From Clostridiales bacterium UBA7285 (GTDB lineage: Bacteria > Bacillota > Clostridia > Peptostreptococcales > Anaerovoracaceae), in contig DKRJ01000012.1 of assembly GCA_002472145.1 (NCBI GenBank), positions 1-64,000 on the forward strand: DNA of 64,000 bases, given 5' to 3'. Positions 41,674 through 50,408 of this stretch are shown one piece after another. The notes under the pieces are model-generated. The model saw only the letters and a list, made by a program, of their open reading frames with translations, made no database searches and was not told the origin of the DNA. Positions within the stretch are counted from its first letter, which is position 1. Each line of letters opens with the position of its first letter. Position numbers and translations under genes: made by a program.

Positions 41674-43521
41674 TCAACGTCTGCGGGGTTTTTTTCTTAT
41701 GCGCTTCAGCGCGCTTCTCGCAGCGAGGGCGGCCGACCCTCCGATGAGCATCCCGGTCACGAGGATGCCTCCGGTGATGATGAAGAAATACTTGTTCGGC
41801 GACTTCACGACAGATGCGAGGGACGTCGACGTCTCCTCCACCTTTCTGTTGTCCGTGCTGCCGTAATACTCCGGCACTTCGTCTCCGCGGAACGAATCGA
41901 TATAGCGCGCCAGAGCGTACCACGCCTTCATCTCGCGTCCTTCGGAGTCGTAGACGATGTGGTCCTCGAAGTTTTCGATCTTCTTCCCGTCCCTGTCCTT
42001 CGGTTCGATCGACAGTATGCCGTGCGAAAGTGAATTGATCTTCCCGAGCATCTGAGTCGTGTACAGGTCGCCGACGACGCGATAGAGCTTTTTGTCCTCG
42101 ATCTCGGTGCGGACTCCCGGAGCAGACTCGATCCTGATATCGTAGGCGCGGTTCATGAGGATCCTGTTTGCGTTGTATTTATAGCTGATGCCGCTCATGT
42201 AGAGCTTTGCCTCCTGCATAAGCGGAGAGATCGAAATGTCTATCTCCGGGACGAGTTTCAGTTCCTCTCCCGTCAGATACGCGGAAACGAGCGGATATCC
42301 GGCGAGGCCGTCCGGCCCCGCGCCAATCGGCAAAGCGTTGAAGGCGTCTGCGCACGTGATCTTTCCCTTTGTGAAGGAGCCGCGCACGATGCCCGCTGGC
42401 ACGCATGAGACGGCCACCGGCTCATACGCACTGCCCTCTGCGTATCTGGTACCGAAAATCATCGAATCGGCGAGCATGCTCCCGAGCGGGTCCTCGCCCT
42501 GCCTGCGCCCGAACTCGTCGATCGGCTTGAAATCCACTCCGTTCTCGGCCAGGACGCTGTCCCAGTTGTATCCGAACCGCGAGAAATATTTTTTGTCGAC
42601 GGTGTGCTTGAACTGTTCTGCTCTCTCCGTGATCTCCGGATCCGCGCCGTGGCTTCCGTCGAGCGGTATAAGAGAGTAGTCCTCAAGCGTCAGCCGTCCG
42701 TTCCCGAGCGAGAAGACGGCTCTGCCCAGGTAGTCGTTATACTGCCCGCATCCCGCTATGACGACGCCGTCCTTTACGATGGGGCGCTCCAGATACGTGT
42801 GCGAATGTCCGCTGATTATCAGGTCGATCCCCCTGACGTTCGCGGCGAGGATCTCGTCCTCCGACTTGCGGCTGTCATCTGGGTTTGTACCGCTGTGGGA
42901 CAGGCAGACGATCACGTCAAAGTCTTCGAGCGCCTTTATTTTATCCACTGCGTCCCGGGCGGACCTGACGCGGTCCTTGAATCTCGTGCCGCACTCCGGA
43001 GCGAAGACCTCTGACTCCTTGCCAAAAATGCCGAAAAACGCAGCCCTTACGCCGCCCTTTTCTATGACTGTGCAGCTGCGCGCTCCGTATTTCTCCCAGG
43101 CCGCTTTCAGCGCCTCGCCGTCACCGCGCGTCGCCGGATCGGCCAGAGTGGACTCGAAGTCAATGTTCGAGCAGACGAGTTCCGGGAGCCTGTCTCCCGA
43201 CGATACTGCGGCCCCGAGCATACGCGATACTCCCCGGGAGCGGTAGTCGAACTCGTGGTTCCCTATCGTGGTGACGTCCCAGCCGACGCTGCCCATCATC
43301 CTGAGTTCCGACGCGTCCGTCGCGTATATCGTCTGATAAGGCGTCCCCATCGAAAAATCTCCCGCGTCGATCAAAAATGTCTGCGGGAGTTTTGATTTTT
43401 CGGAATCGTATATCGATTTTATCTCAGCAAATTTTTCGATATGCGAGTGCATATCGTGCGTGAAAAGAAATATGCATTTCGACGCGCCGTCTTTGGCGGC
43501 GGAACGTTTGTCTTCTCTCAT
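41674..43521 (-). CDS. 5'-nucleotidase/UshA-like metallophosphatase with C-terminal membrane anchor
   Basis: The 615-aa protein has a calcineurin-like metallophosphatase domain (IFLFTHDMHSHIEKF, DAGDFSMGTP, TIGNHEFDYRS, LSHSGTN, SGHSHTYLERP give the two-metal ligands) and a 5'-nucleotidase C-terminal domain (about residues 300-540). One transmembrane helix near residues 580-602 (FFIITGGILVTGMLIGG) is followed by a basic tail (RIRKKPRRR). Most relatives are exported and cleave nucleotides or 2',3'-cyclic nucleotides; no signal peptide is visible here with the start at 43521 (AAGAAGG upstream), so location is uncertain. An upstream in-frame start would overlap the thioesterase gene and adds no signal either. 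Confidence 0.85.
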   Translation of the reverse strand: MREDKRSAAKDGASKCIFLFTHDMHSHIEKFAEIKSIYDSEKSKLPQTFLIDAGDFSMGTPYQTIYATDASELRMMGSVGWDVTTIGNHEFDYRSRGVSRMLGAAVSSGDRLPELVCSNIDFESTLADPATRGDGEALKAAWEKYGARSCTVIEKGGVRAAFFGIFGKESEVFAPECGTRFKDRVRSARDAVDKIKALEDFDVIVCLSHSGTNPDDSRKSEDEILAANVRGIDLIISGHSHTYLERPIVKDGVVIAGCGQYNDYLGRAVFSLGNGRLTLEDYSLIPLDGSHGADPEITERAEQFKHTVDKKYFSRFGYNWDSVLAENGVDFKPIDEFGRRQGEDPLGSMLADSMIFGTRYAEGSAYEPVAVSCVPAGIVRGSFTKGKITCADAFNALPIGAGPDGLAGYPLVSAYLTGEELKLVPEIDISISPLMQEAKLYMSGISYKYNANRILMNRAYDIRIESAPGVRTEIEDKKLYRVVGDLYTTQMLGKINSLSHGILSIEPKDRDGKKIENFEDHIVYDSEGREMKAWYALARYIDSFRGDEVPEYYGSTDNRKVEETSTSLASVVKSPNKYFFIITGGILVTGMLIGGSAALAARSALKRIRKKPRRR

Positions 43522-43535
43522 GCCGGCCTTCTTTG

Positions 43536-44291
43536 CTATCTGATCCTCTTCGCGCTGATCAGGACCTCGGTGTTGGTGCGTTCGCCGGCCATGGAGTGGA
43601 AATAATAACTTTCCTCGGCTCCGCATCCGTCGTCTACCGGCTCGTCGAACTTAGACCTGTAGACGCGCACCGTCGCTCCGAGATGCGCCTCGGCCCTGAA
43701 CCTGATCGAGAACGAAGTCATGACTTTATCCTGAGCGTCCGGATATCTGTCCCAGATCATGTTCTCATAGTACGTGTTGTTCATGTGCATGTTCTTATCG
43801 ACCATGCTGTAGCGCACCGTGTGAGGATCGCATTCCTCCCACTCCAGATCCTTAGGGAGCCTGAAATGCACGGGGATGTTCATATCGAGCGCTTCGTCGT
43901 GCTCGTAGTTGGAAATATCGACGTCGGAGACCTTCATGAGCGTATCTGTCTTTAGGTTCGTGACAGCCCACTCCGAATATCCTCTGGCGCGCTCCTCGCC
44001 GTCCACGGAGATCCTGAAGCAGCGGATGAACGTGGCCGCCTTGCTCGGACACGTCCACGTCTCGACGTCGGCGTGCTCGTATTTTGTCAGTGAACCCGTC
44101 ATCTGGATCGAAAGGCGGATCAGGATATAGCTCTTGCCCTCGGCGAAGAGTTCGTCGTACGTGGGCTTCCTGTCGCGCATCTGGTGGTTTGCCGTCTCGA
44201 CCATGAGCCTGGCGACTATCGAAGGCCAGACGTTGTCGTTAGGGTCGACGGCGTGGGACGAAAGCGTGTAATGTTCTTTAAAACTGCTCAA
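43536..44291 (-). CDS. Acyl-ACP thioesterase (FatA family)
   Basis: The 251-aa protein has two hot-dog domains, as in bacterial acyl-ACP thioesterases that release free fatty acids from acyl-ACP. The first starts HYTLSSHAVDPNDNVWPSIVARLM; the second has the catalytic-type segment YSMVDKNMHMNNTYYENMIWD (Asp, Asn and His) of the family. The start is TTG at 44291 with GGAGG six bases upstream. It lies between a CobW-type GTPase and the 5'-nucleotidase gene with short gaps. Confidence 0.88.
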   Translation of the reverse strand: MSSFKEHYTLSSHAVDPNDNVWPSIVARLMVETANHQMRDRKPTYDELFAEGKSYILIRLSIQMTGSLTKYEHADVETWTCPSKAATFIRCFRISVDGEERARGYSEWAVTNLKTDTLMKVSDVDISNYEHDEALDMNIPVHFRLPKDLEWEECDPHTVRYSMVDKNMHMNNTYYENMIWDRYPDAQDKVMTSFSIRFRAEAHLGATVRVYRSKFDEPVDDGCGAEESYYFHSMAGERTNTEVLISAKRIR

Positions 44292-44303
44292 GGGGATCCT
44301 CCC

Positions 44304-45251
44304 TCAGAAAGTTGCGACTTCGGGGTCGGCCGGCTGACATTCGGTGACTTTAGTGCAGTACAGCACCGGGCCCTCCTCGCCGTATACCTTGGAATATTCG
44401 GCTTTTACGACAGCCTCTATGTTCACCCAGCCGCCGTGCGTCAGCTTCCCGGCGTCCTTCCAGACTCCCAGGAGCCCCGCGAACTGGATGTCCTGCACGC
44501 AGCACGTCATCACGTGGCGTCCGAAGACGAAACTGTCTTCCGGCAGCCCGCCGCCTAGGGCGCAGCGCCCCTTCACTTTGATCGTCTTGCCGTCGTATTT
44601 CTTGTATTCCTCGTTTATGTCGCGGTACCACTCGGCGTACTCGTCGTCTTTGATCGTTATCTCCTTTGCGTTGACGTCGAAAGGCAGCGGGTCGACGAAA
44701 GTGTCCGGCTCGGCGTCGTCAGGCCCGTATTCGTAGATTATCTGGCTCTTGCGGTTCGCGACGCGCACGATCTTATGGAACGCCATCTTATCAAAGCCGT
44801 GCTCGCAGCGATTGAAGATGACCATCTCCGCTGTCTTCAGTTTATCGTACACGAGCTGGCGCATGTTCTGGTTATACGTCAGGAACGTGCCGGCGTCCGC
44901 CATCGTGACTTCCTGATAGATGACCCAGTCGCGCGGCATGGCGCCGAACAGATCCTGGAGCATCCACATGCCGTTATACTCGATTATCACGCGCTCGGCG
45001 TGGTGCAGGTGCACGACGGCTTCGAGATTGTCCGGACGCAGGTCGTCTGGGCTGTCGATCGTCTCGATGAATACGTTTTTGCCGAAGAATCTCTCCGGCT
45101 TGTATTCCTCCTCCCCCTCCTCGCAGAGGAGAAGGACCGTCCGCTCTCCCGAGTTGAAATCGCTCCCCTCCAGCGCGTCCTGGATGAACGTCGTCTTTCC
45201 GCTTTCGAGAAATCCGGTGAACAGGTATACTGGAATTTCCATTTCACTCAT
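44304..45251 (-). CDS. CobW-type GTPase fused to a DUF1980/YcgQ-like domain
   Basis: The 315-aa protein starts with a G3E-type GTPase domain (GFLESGKTTF P-loop; ERVIIEYNGMW switch-like segment; MVIFNRCEH as the NKxD equivalent). It lacks the CxCC metal motif of its neighbour. From about residue 225 (GKTIKVKGRC ... VMTCCVQDIQFAGLLGVW) it resembles the DUF1980/TIGR03943 domain of YcgQ, which pairs with a permease and is linked to zinc-type stress in other Firmicutes. Here GTPase and this domain are in one chain. It follows the His-rich CobW gene by 12 bases, so the two probably work together in metal trafficking. Confidence 0.75.
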   Translation of the reverse strand: MSEMEIPVYLFTGFLESGKTTFIQDALEGSDFNSGERTVLLLCEEGEEEYKPERFFGKNVFIETIDSPDDLRPDNLEAVVHLHHAERVIIEYNGMWMLQDLFGAMPRDWVIYQEVTMADAGTFLTYNQNMRQLVYDKLKTAEMVIFNRCEHGFDKMAFHKIVRVANRKSQIIYEYGPDDAEPDTFVDPLPFDVNAKEITIKDDEYAEWYRDINEEYKKYDGKTIKVKGRCALGGGLPEDSFVFGRHVMTCCVQDIQFAGLLGVWKDAGKLTHGGWVNIEAVVKAEYSKVYGEEGPVLYCTKVTECQPADPEVATF

Positions 45252-45263
45252 TTGGACCGGCCT

Positions 45264-46388
45264 CTATTTAAGCCCGAAGGCTTCCTTTACCTTTTCTTCT
45301 TCGATCCCCGAACCGATGACGCAGATCATGCCTGTCGTGGCGGCCGATCCGTCTCTCACGTCCGGTTCACCCGGGACGTAGTCGAACTCGATCCAGTTCC
45401 CGTCGGCGTCCTCTACGACGCCCTTAGCGCGGAGAACGTCTCCGTACGCGGCGGAATCCTGAAGCGTCTCCAGTATCCTCTCGATATCGTTCTTCGAGAA
45501 CTTATGGCTCGTCTCAAGGCCCACGCTCTGGAACACTTCATCCGCGTCGTGTTCTCCCGGGTGATGGTGATGATGGTGGTGGTGGTGGTGATGATGATGC
45601 TCGTGGTCGTGCTCATGCTCATGCTCGTGGTCATGCTCGTCGTCATGGTCATGATCGTGGTCGTGATCGTGGTCATGATCGTGGTCGTGATCATGCTCGT
45701 GCTCGTCGTCATCGTCGTCGTCGTCTTCGTCTTCGTCCTCTTCGCCCGATTCGAGCATCTCGGCAGCGAGGCGTTCGAGTTCCTTTGCGACGCCGGTTTC
45801 CTTTTCCATCGCCTCAGTGAACTGGCCGCCGGTCAGTTCGTCCCAGTCTGTCGTGATGATCTCGGCGTCGGCGTTGTGCTCGCGCAGGAGCGCGACGCAC
45901 TCGTCCAGTTTATCCTGAGAAAGCCCTTTCACATGGCTCAAAACGATCGTTCCGGCGTTCTCGACCTGGTTGTTGAAGAATTCGCCGAAGTTCTTCATGT
46001 ACATCCTGCATTTCTTCGCGTCTACGACCGTCGTGAAACTGTTCAAATTGAGTTCGTCGTTATCAGCGCTCTCAACAGCTTTGATGATGTCGGAAAGTTT
46101 TCCGACTCCGGACGGCTCGATGATTATCCTGTCCGGATGGAACTGCTTGACGACCTGATTGAGCGCCTGGCGGAAATCGCCGACGAGGCTGCAGCATATG
46201 CATCCGGAGTTCATTTCGTTTATCTGAACGCCCGATTCCTTGAGGAACTGCCCGTCGATGCCGATGTCGCCGAATTCATTCTCTATGAGGACGACTTTTT
46301 CGCCCTTATACGCTTCGGCGATCAGTTTTTTGATCAGCGTAGTTTTACCGGCTCCGAGGAATCCGGAAAAGATATCAACTTTTACCAT
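45264..46388 (-). CDS. CobW/COG0523 GTPase with large acidic and His/Asp-rich insert
   Basis: The 374-aa putative metallochaperone has a P-loop GFLGAGKTTLI, the metal-binding GCICC motif (C63, C65, C66), IIIEPSGVGKL and a C-terminal CobW domain (from about residue 290). Between them, residues 216-229 are almost all Asp/Glu, and 230-280 alternate His with Asp/Glu and then hold a long poly-His run, over 30 His in all. COG0523 proteins insert or allocate Zn, Co, Ni or Fe; His-rich linkers store or sense metal. Which metal is unknown, and no Zur, Fur or cobalamin box was recognised upstream. GAAAGGA lies before the ATG. Confidence 0.9.
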   Translation of the reverse strand: MVKVDIFSGFLGAGKTTLIKKLIAEAYKGEKVVLIENEFGDIGIDGQFLKESGVQINEMNSGCICCSLVGDFRQALNQVVKQFHPDRIIIEPSGVGKLSDIIKAVESADNDELNLNSFTTVVDAKKCRMYMKNFGEFFNNQVENAGTIVLSHVKGLSQDKLDECVALLREHNADAEIITTDWDELTGGQFTEAMEKETGVAKELERLAAEMLESGEEDEDEDDDDDDDEHEHDHDHDHDHDHDHDHDHDDEHDHEHEHEHDHEHHHHHHHHHHHHHPGEHDADEVFQSVGLETSHKFSKNDIERILETLQDSAAYGDVLRAKGVVEDADGNWIEFDYVPGEPDVRDGSAATTGMICVIGSGIEEEKVKEAFGLK

Positions 46389-46446
46389 TTCGATCAGTCC
46401 TTTCGATATATTTTCGTATTTCGCCCCGCCCCGGCGGCAAAATATT

Positions 46447-46471
46447 ACTGTCCGGCGCCGAGCCGAACAGT
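46447..46471 (-). other. Leader hairpin ahead of the His-rich GTPase
   Basis: ACTGTCCGGC (46447-46456) and GCCGAACAGT (46462-46471) pair with one mismatch around five bases. It lies in the 5' leader, between the promoter candidate and the start codon, followed on the minus strand by AATATTTT. It may be a weak attenuator or an operator. Confidence 0.4.
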
Positions 46472-46516
46472 ATCACGCCGTGCGGAGGATCTTATAACAA
46501 AAACCGTACATTGTTA

Positions 46517-46545
46517 ATTATACCACAGAGCCATTGGTTGAAAAC
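46517..46545 (-). promoter_or_regulatory. Putative promoter of the GTPase operon
   Basis: Minus-strand TATAAT (46522-46517) preceded by TGG forms an extended -10; the -35 (GTTTTC, 46545-46540) is poor. Confidence 0.5.
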
Positions 46546-46568
46546 GCGTGAAGCATCGCAAAACACGC

Positions 46569-46634
46569 GCGATGCGTATGCGGAACGCGCGCATTGCATG
46601 TGCGGAAAGTGCGCATTGCGTATGCGGATCGCGC
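46569..46634. repeat. Three tandem 22-bp repeats after the small gene at 46643
   Basis: Units 46569-46590, 46591-46612 and 46613-46634 share GC(G)ATTGC-TATGCGGA--GCGC. They lie a few bases after the stop codon of the 71-aa gene, on its 3' side. The period is not a multiple of three. Confidence 0.8.
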
Positions 46635-46642
46635 GCATTTCC

Positions 46643-46858
46643 TCAGTGCTTGTAGCTCCTGAAAAGCGCCTTCTCTTCCTCGTCGAGTTTCATCGTCTCG
46701 CAGAGCCGCTCTATGACCTCCGCGTCGGGAACAAAGCCCCTGACCGTGCAGAGCATGGTGAAATCGTTTTTGTCCATCCCGAGCGATTTGAACGTTATCT
46801 CGCCCGAGGCGATCTGTCTGTCGTAGATACGGAAAAACACCGCTGCGAACGTCTGCAT
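46643..46858 (-). CDS. Small hypothetical protein, 71 aa
   Basis: I do not recognise this protein. It is soluble, with helix-rich sequence (DAEVIERLCETMKLDEEEKALFRSY). It starts one base after the recX stop codon and appears to be translated in coupling with it. Its codon use matches neighbours, and its reading frame ends before a 22-bp repeat array. Confidence 0.55.
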   Translation of the reverse strand: MQTFAAVFFRIYDRQIASGEITFKSLGMDKNDFTMLCTVRGFVPDAEVIERLCETMKLDEEEKALFRSYKH

Positions 46859-46859
46859 C

Positions 46860-47348
46860 TCAGTCTTCGTCCTCCTCGTTCAATTCGCTCTCGATCGCCA
46901 TCAGCGTGTCGTATATCGTCGACGTGCCGTAGCCGTATCCCGACAGGCGCCTGGCGACGCGCGCCTTTATTTTTTCCGGCAGTCTTCCGTTTTCGAGATC
47001 TGTGCCGGACGTCATCTTCCGCGCAACGTCAAGAGCCCGGCAAGCCTCATCCTCAGCCGATCCATAGCTTTTCATACCCGAATCTATGTCTGATGAACTC
47101 ACGCCCTTCTGCGCAAGCGCGCGGCTGATCCTTTTGTTCGACCAGCCTTTGCCAGCTCCGTACCTGAAATAGTCGGCGGCGTAGTTCTCGTCGTTCAGAT
47201 ATCCGAGACCGCGGAATTCCTCCGTGACGTTCTCGGCGTCTTCTCGGTCAAAGCCCTGTGACACGAGCCAGTTGACGAGCTCGGCGCAGGTGCGTCTCCC
47301 GGCGGTCAGTTTTCTCGCCGCGAAGTCGTAGATGTTTTTCTCCTTCAT
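46860..47348 (-). CDS. recX: Regulatory protein RecX
   Basis: The 162-aa protein is built of three-helix RecX repeats: YDFAARKLTAGRRTCAELVNWLVSQGF, then GLGYLNDENYAADYFRYGAGKGWSNKRISRAL, then a third near the C-terminus (KIKARVARRLSGYGYGTSTIYDTL). RecX binds RecA filaments and modulates them; recA is not in the window. The start at 47348 overlaps the PPTase stop by four bases (ATGA), which indicates coupling; an in-frame upstream start at 47411 lies well within the PPTase gene. Confidence 0.88.
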   Translation of the reverse strand: MKEKNIYDFAARKLTAGRRTCAELVNWLVSQGFDREDAENVTEEFRGLGYLNDENYAADYFRYGAGKGWSNKRISRALAQKGVSSSDIDSGMKSYGSAEDEACRALDVARKMTSGTDLENGRLPEKIKARVARRLSGYGYGTSTIYDTLMAIESELNEEDED

Positions 47349-47926
47349 GGCAGCATCCGCACCTCCTGATCTCTGCTCTTCGAACATATCGCGCCGCGGA
47401 ATCCGCTGCACGGTGAAAATCCGCGGATATAGTACGTCTCCCCTTCGTAGACGGCCTCGGCCCTGAGGAGATCACGCGTGCACGGGTCTCCCGCCATGTC
47501 CGGCATCTCCGAGAACACTCCGCCGCCCGTCATTTTACCGTACGCTTCTTTTCTGACCCAGATGTCGTACATCCCTTCCGGTTCGAATATTTCCGAATAC
47601 GACCACTCGTTTTCGGTAAAGAAGCGGCGCATGAGCCTGTCGTAGCGGCGCGGGCGCATCTCCTGGACGTCGAGCCCCAGCGGCGATCCCCCGAACGCGC
47701 ACGCCCACAGGTTTCCGCTGTGAGACACGGAAAAGTACAGTTCCGGACCGTCAAAATACGGCTTGCCGGAAGGCGTCCTCAATATCGCGGCATTTCTGAC
47801 GGAACGCACGAAATCCGGTGAGCAGTGTCGGATCTTGCAATAGTCCTCAGCCGCCCGCCGGATCATATCTTCCCCGCGCGGTTTATTTGTCGATCTGTAG
47901 TATATACAGATAAGGTCAGGTCCCAA
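47345..47926 (-). CDS. 4'-phosphopantetheinyl transferase (Sfp-like)
   Basis: The 193-aa enzyme transfers phosphopantetheine from CoA to carrier proteins. Motifs of the Sfp family are present: SGKPYF, FSVSHSGN, PLGLDVQEM (Mg-binding Asp) and WVRKEAYGKMTG. The start is a TTG at 47926 with AGGTGAT five bases upstream. At this length it is a compact two-half Sfp-type protein rather than AcpS. Its target is not visible here: no NRPS or PKS genes are in the window, so it may serve a fatty-acid ACP. Confidence 0.85.
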   Translation of the reverse strand: MGPDLICIYYRSTNKPRGEDMIRRAAEDYCKIRHCSPDFVRSVRNAAILRTPSGKPYFDGPELYFSVSHSGNLWACAFGGSPLGLDVQEMRPRRYDRLMRRFFTENEWSYSEIFEPEGMYDIWVRKEAYGKMTGGGVFSEMPDMAGDPCTRDLLRAEAVYEGETYYIRGFSPCSGFRGAICSKSRDQEVRMLP

Positions 47927-47983
47927 AATATCACCTGTTTCAGTTTATCGCCCTGTGCCGGGCCGCCCCCGGCTGTGCAGGGC

Positions 47984-49675
47984 TCATCTGTCCATGCCGC
48001 AAGGATAAGTCCCTTCCGCGACGGCTTTCTCGCGCGCGGCGGCCGAGTAGAATCTGTACCCGCCCGATAAGTTGCGGCACTCGAATCCGTTCTGTGCAAG
48101 GATCCTGCAGGCGATGTAGCTTCTCAGGCCGCTCTGGCACATGACGTACACCGGCCTGGAAGCGTCGAGTTCGCCGATATGCTCTCTCAACTCGTCGGCG
48201 GGGATGCTGCGGAAGCCGCTCACGTGTCCGCGCTCGTATTCGAGCGGAGTCCTCACGTCGAGCAGAGTGGCGCTGCCGTCGCGTGGGATGCCGTCGACCT
48301 CGTCCCAGCGGAACTGCTTCACTCTTCCGGAGGCGATGTTCTCTATCATATATCCCGCCATGTTTACGGGATCCTTTGCCGACGAATAAGGAGGCGCGTA
48401 GGCGAGATCGAGGTCTTTCAGCCCGTCTGCCCTCATCCCGGGCGCGGATGCCGCCGCTATCACGTCTATGCGCTTGTCGACACCCTCTCTGCCGACCGCC
48501 TGCGCTCCGAGTATCTTCAACGTATTTTTGTCAAAAACCACTTTCAATGTGAGAACGCTCGCGCCGGGATAGTAGCCCGCGTGTGAGGACGGGGAGAGCA
48601 CCACGCTCTCGCAGTCGAATCCCGCGCCGCGCGCCGCTTTTTCGGTGAGACCGGTCCCGGATGCGGTCAGATCGAAGACTTTCACGACGAACGACCCGGC
48701 CGACCCCTTATATCTGCTGTCCCCGCCGCAGATATTGTCAGCCGCGATCCTGCCCTGTTTGTTCGCCGGACCCGCCAGCGGGATCACCACGTCCCTGCCA
48801 GAGATCGAATGCTTCACCTGCACGGCGTCGCCCACCGCGTATATGTCCGGGACGGACGTCTCCATCCTGTCGTTTGTCACGATGGCTCCCTTTACGCCTG
48901 TCTCAAGCCCCGCACTCTCCGCAAGGGCGTTCTCCGGAGTCACTCCGATCGCCAGCAGTACCATTCCTGTTTCGACGGGTTCGCATTCCTCGAACGATAC
49001 GCGGACCGCGCCGCCCGTATCCTCGAATCCCCTTACGTGCGTGTTCAGTTTAAGTTCGACGCCGTTTGAACGCAGCTTCGAATGTATGAGCGAAGCCATG
49101 TCGAAGTCGAGCGTCTTCAGCAGTTGTCCGCTGCGCTGTACGATCGTTGTTTTGACGCCGAGCCCGGCGAGGTTTTCCGCCATCTCAACGCCTACGAACC
49201 CGCCTCCGACGACGACGGCCGACTCAGGCTTTTCCCGCTCGATAAAGGAACGTATGCGCATCGTATCTTCGACCGTACGAAGTGTGAATATCCTGCTGCC
49301 GTCGACGCCCGGGACGTCCGGGCGGACGGGAGCGGCTCCAGGCGCCAGCAGGAGTTTGTCGTAACTTTCCCGGAACTCCCTTCCCGTTCCGAGGTCTCTG
49401 ACCGTAACGGTCTTTGCGGAAGGATCGACGCCCGTGACCTCGTGGAGTACTCTGACGTCTACGTTGAATCTCTCCCTGAAACTCTCGGGAGTCTGCAGCG
49501 TCAGCTCCTCCGGGTCGGTTATCACCCCGCCGGCGTAATACGGCAGTCCGCAGTTGGCGTACGATACATATCCGGTGCGTTCGAATATTATTATCTCGGC
49601 TTTCTCGTCCAGCCTTCTTATCCTGGCGGCCGCCGTGGCTCCTCCCGCCACGCCGCCTGCGATCACGACTTTCAT
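47984..49675 (-). CDS. CoA-disulfide reductase-like flavoprotein with C-terminal rhodanese domain
   Basis: The 563-aa protein is a pyridine nucleotide-disulfide reductase of the CoADR type: FAD motif VVIAGGVAGGATAAARIRRL, single active Cys in YVSYANCGLPYY, NAD(P) motif VVVGGGFVGVEMAENL, and IYAVGDAVQV. The C-terminal rhodanese domain (from about residue 465) has the active loop VMCQSGLRS. CoADR-rhodanese fusions reduce CoA disulfides, persulfides or polysulfides with NAD(P)H. Its start overlaps the upstream rhodanese gene by four bases (ATGA), forming a thioredoxin-rhodanese-reductase operon. Confidence 0.92.
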   Translation of the reverse strand: MKVVIAGGVAGGATAAARIRRLDEKAEIIIFERTGYVSYANCGLPYYAGGVITDPEELTLQTPESFRERFNVDVRVLHEVTGVDPSAKTVTVRDLGTGREFRESYDKLLLAPGAAPVRPDVPGVDGSRIFTLRTVEDTMRIRSFIEREKPESAVVVGGGFVGVEMAENLAGLGVKTTIVQRSGQLLKTLDFDMASLIHSKLRSNGVELKLNTHVRGFEDTGGAVRVSFEECEPVETGMVLLAIGVTPENALAESAGLETGVKGAIVTNDRMETSVPDIYAVGDAVQVKHSISGRDVVIPLAGPANKQGRIAADNICGGDSRYKGSAGSFVVKVFDLTASGTGLTEKAARGAGFDCESVVLSPSSHAGYYPGASVLTLKVVFDKNTLKILGAQAVGREGVDKRIDVIAAASAPGMRADGLKDLDLAYAPPYSSAKDPVNMAGYMIENIASGRVKQFRWDEVDGIPRDGSATLLDVRTPLEYERGHVSGFRSIPADELREHIGELDASRPVYVMCQSGLRSYIACRILAQNGFECRNLSGGYRFYSAAAREKAVAEGTYPCGMDR

Positions 49676-49998
49676 TTCTCTCTTACTGCCTTTCCTCTGT
49701 ACGAATTGATCCCGCCTATGTTCTTTACGTTCGTGTAGCCCATCGATCTCATGACGGAAACAGCCTGTCTGCTTCTCGCCCCGCTGAGACAGTGGACAAA
49801 GATGGGACTGTTCAGATCGGGAACGCGGGTCTTGATTTTGCTGATGTTCTGAAGCGGTACGTTGATGCTGCCCGGAATGTGGCCGGTCCTGTATTCGTCA
49901 TGCGTGCGCACGTCGACCAGGACGCCGCCGTCCGTGCTTTTCCATTCGCGCACTCCCTCGTTGATGTCGGGGATGCGGAAAAAATCGAGCAGACTCAT
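49672..49998 (-). CDS. Single-domain rhodanese-like protein
   Basis: The 108-aa protein is one rhodanese domain (VLVDVRTHDEYRTGHIPGSINVPL) with active-site loop VHCLSGARS, carrying the persulfide on its Cys. There is no signal peptide. It starts at 49998 overlapping the thioredoxin stop, and ends overlapping the reductase start, each by four bases, so all three genes are coupled. It would hand sulfane sulfur between the thioredoxin and the flavoprotein. Confidence 0.9.
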   Translation of the reverse strand: MSLLDFFRIPDINEGVREWKSTDGGVLVDVRTHDEYRTGHIPGSINVPLQNISKIKTRVPDLNSPIFVHCLSGARSRQAVSVMRSMGYTNVKNIGGINSYRGKAVREK

Positions 49999-50303
49999 TT
50001 CAGCATCGCCTCCAGACTGAATTTCGGCATTGCGCCTATTTTGGTTCTTACCACCCTGCCGTCCCTGATAACAGCGAACGTAGGGATGCTCGCGACTCCG
50101 AAAGCCGCCGCGATCTCGGGCTCCTCGTCTACATTGACCTTGCCAATCACTGCCTTTCCCTCGTATTCCTCCGCTAGTTTCGCCACGACTGACGACATCA
50201 TGCGGCACGGCATGCACCACGGAGCCCAGAAATCTATGAGCACCGGCTTATCGGAATTTCTGATCTGATCGAAATTGGATCTTGTGATAGTTACTTCGGA
50301 CAT
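49995..50303 (-). CDS. trxA: Thioredoxin with WCMPC active site
   Basis: The 102-aa protein has the thioredoxin fold (VLIDFWAPWC, VNVDEEPEIAAAFGVASIPTFAVIRDGRVV with the cis-Pro) and redox motif CMPC in place of the usual CGPC. Such a change alters redox potential in model thioredoxins; the effect here is inferred. AAAGGAGG precedes the ATG. It heads the sulfur/CoA-disulfide operon and lies after a Crp-type regulator gene. Confidence 0.93.
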   Translation of the reverse strand: MSEVTITRSNFDQIRNSDKPVLIDFWAPWCMPCRMMSSVVAKLAEEYEGKAVIGKVNVDEEPEIAAAFGVASIPTFAVIRDGRVVRTKIGAMPKFSLEAMLK

Positions 50304-50408
50304 TCAGTCTCGCCTCCTTTGACTATGGCCTTCCGCCATGCTGCGTCGGGTCCGCCCGCCGCCGGCGGGTGAGCCGGCAGCCTTTCTGAAGTTGACAGAC
50401 AGTTGTTG

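Noticed and set aside
45540..45740. Trinucleotide/hexanucleotide repeat as a mobile or regulatory element
   Set aside because: It is the coding sequence for the His/Asp-rich insert of the GTPase, in frame and with mixed synonymous codons.
44775..46517. 580-codon plus-strand open frame opposite the CobW genes
   Set aside because: It is antisense to two well-recognised GTPases; its Val/Met-rich low-complexity stretch is the complement of the His/Asp codons.
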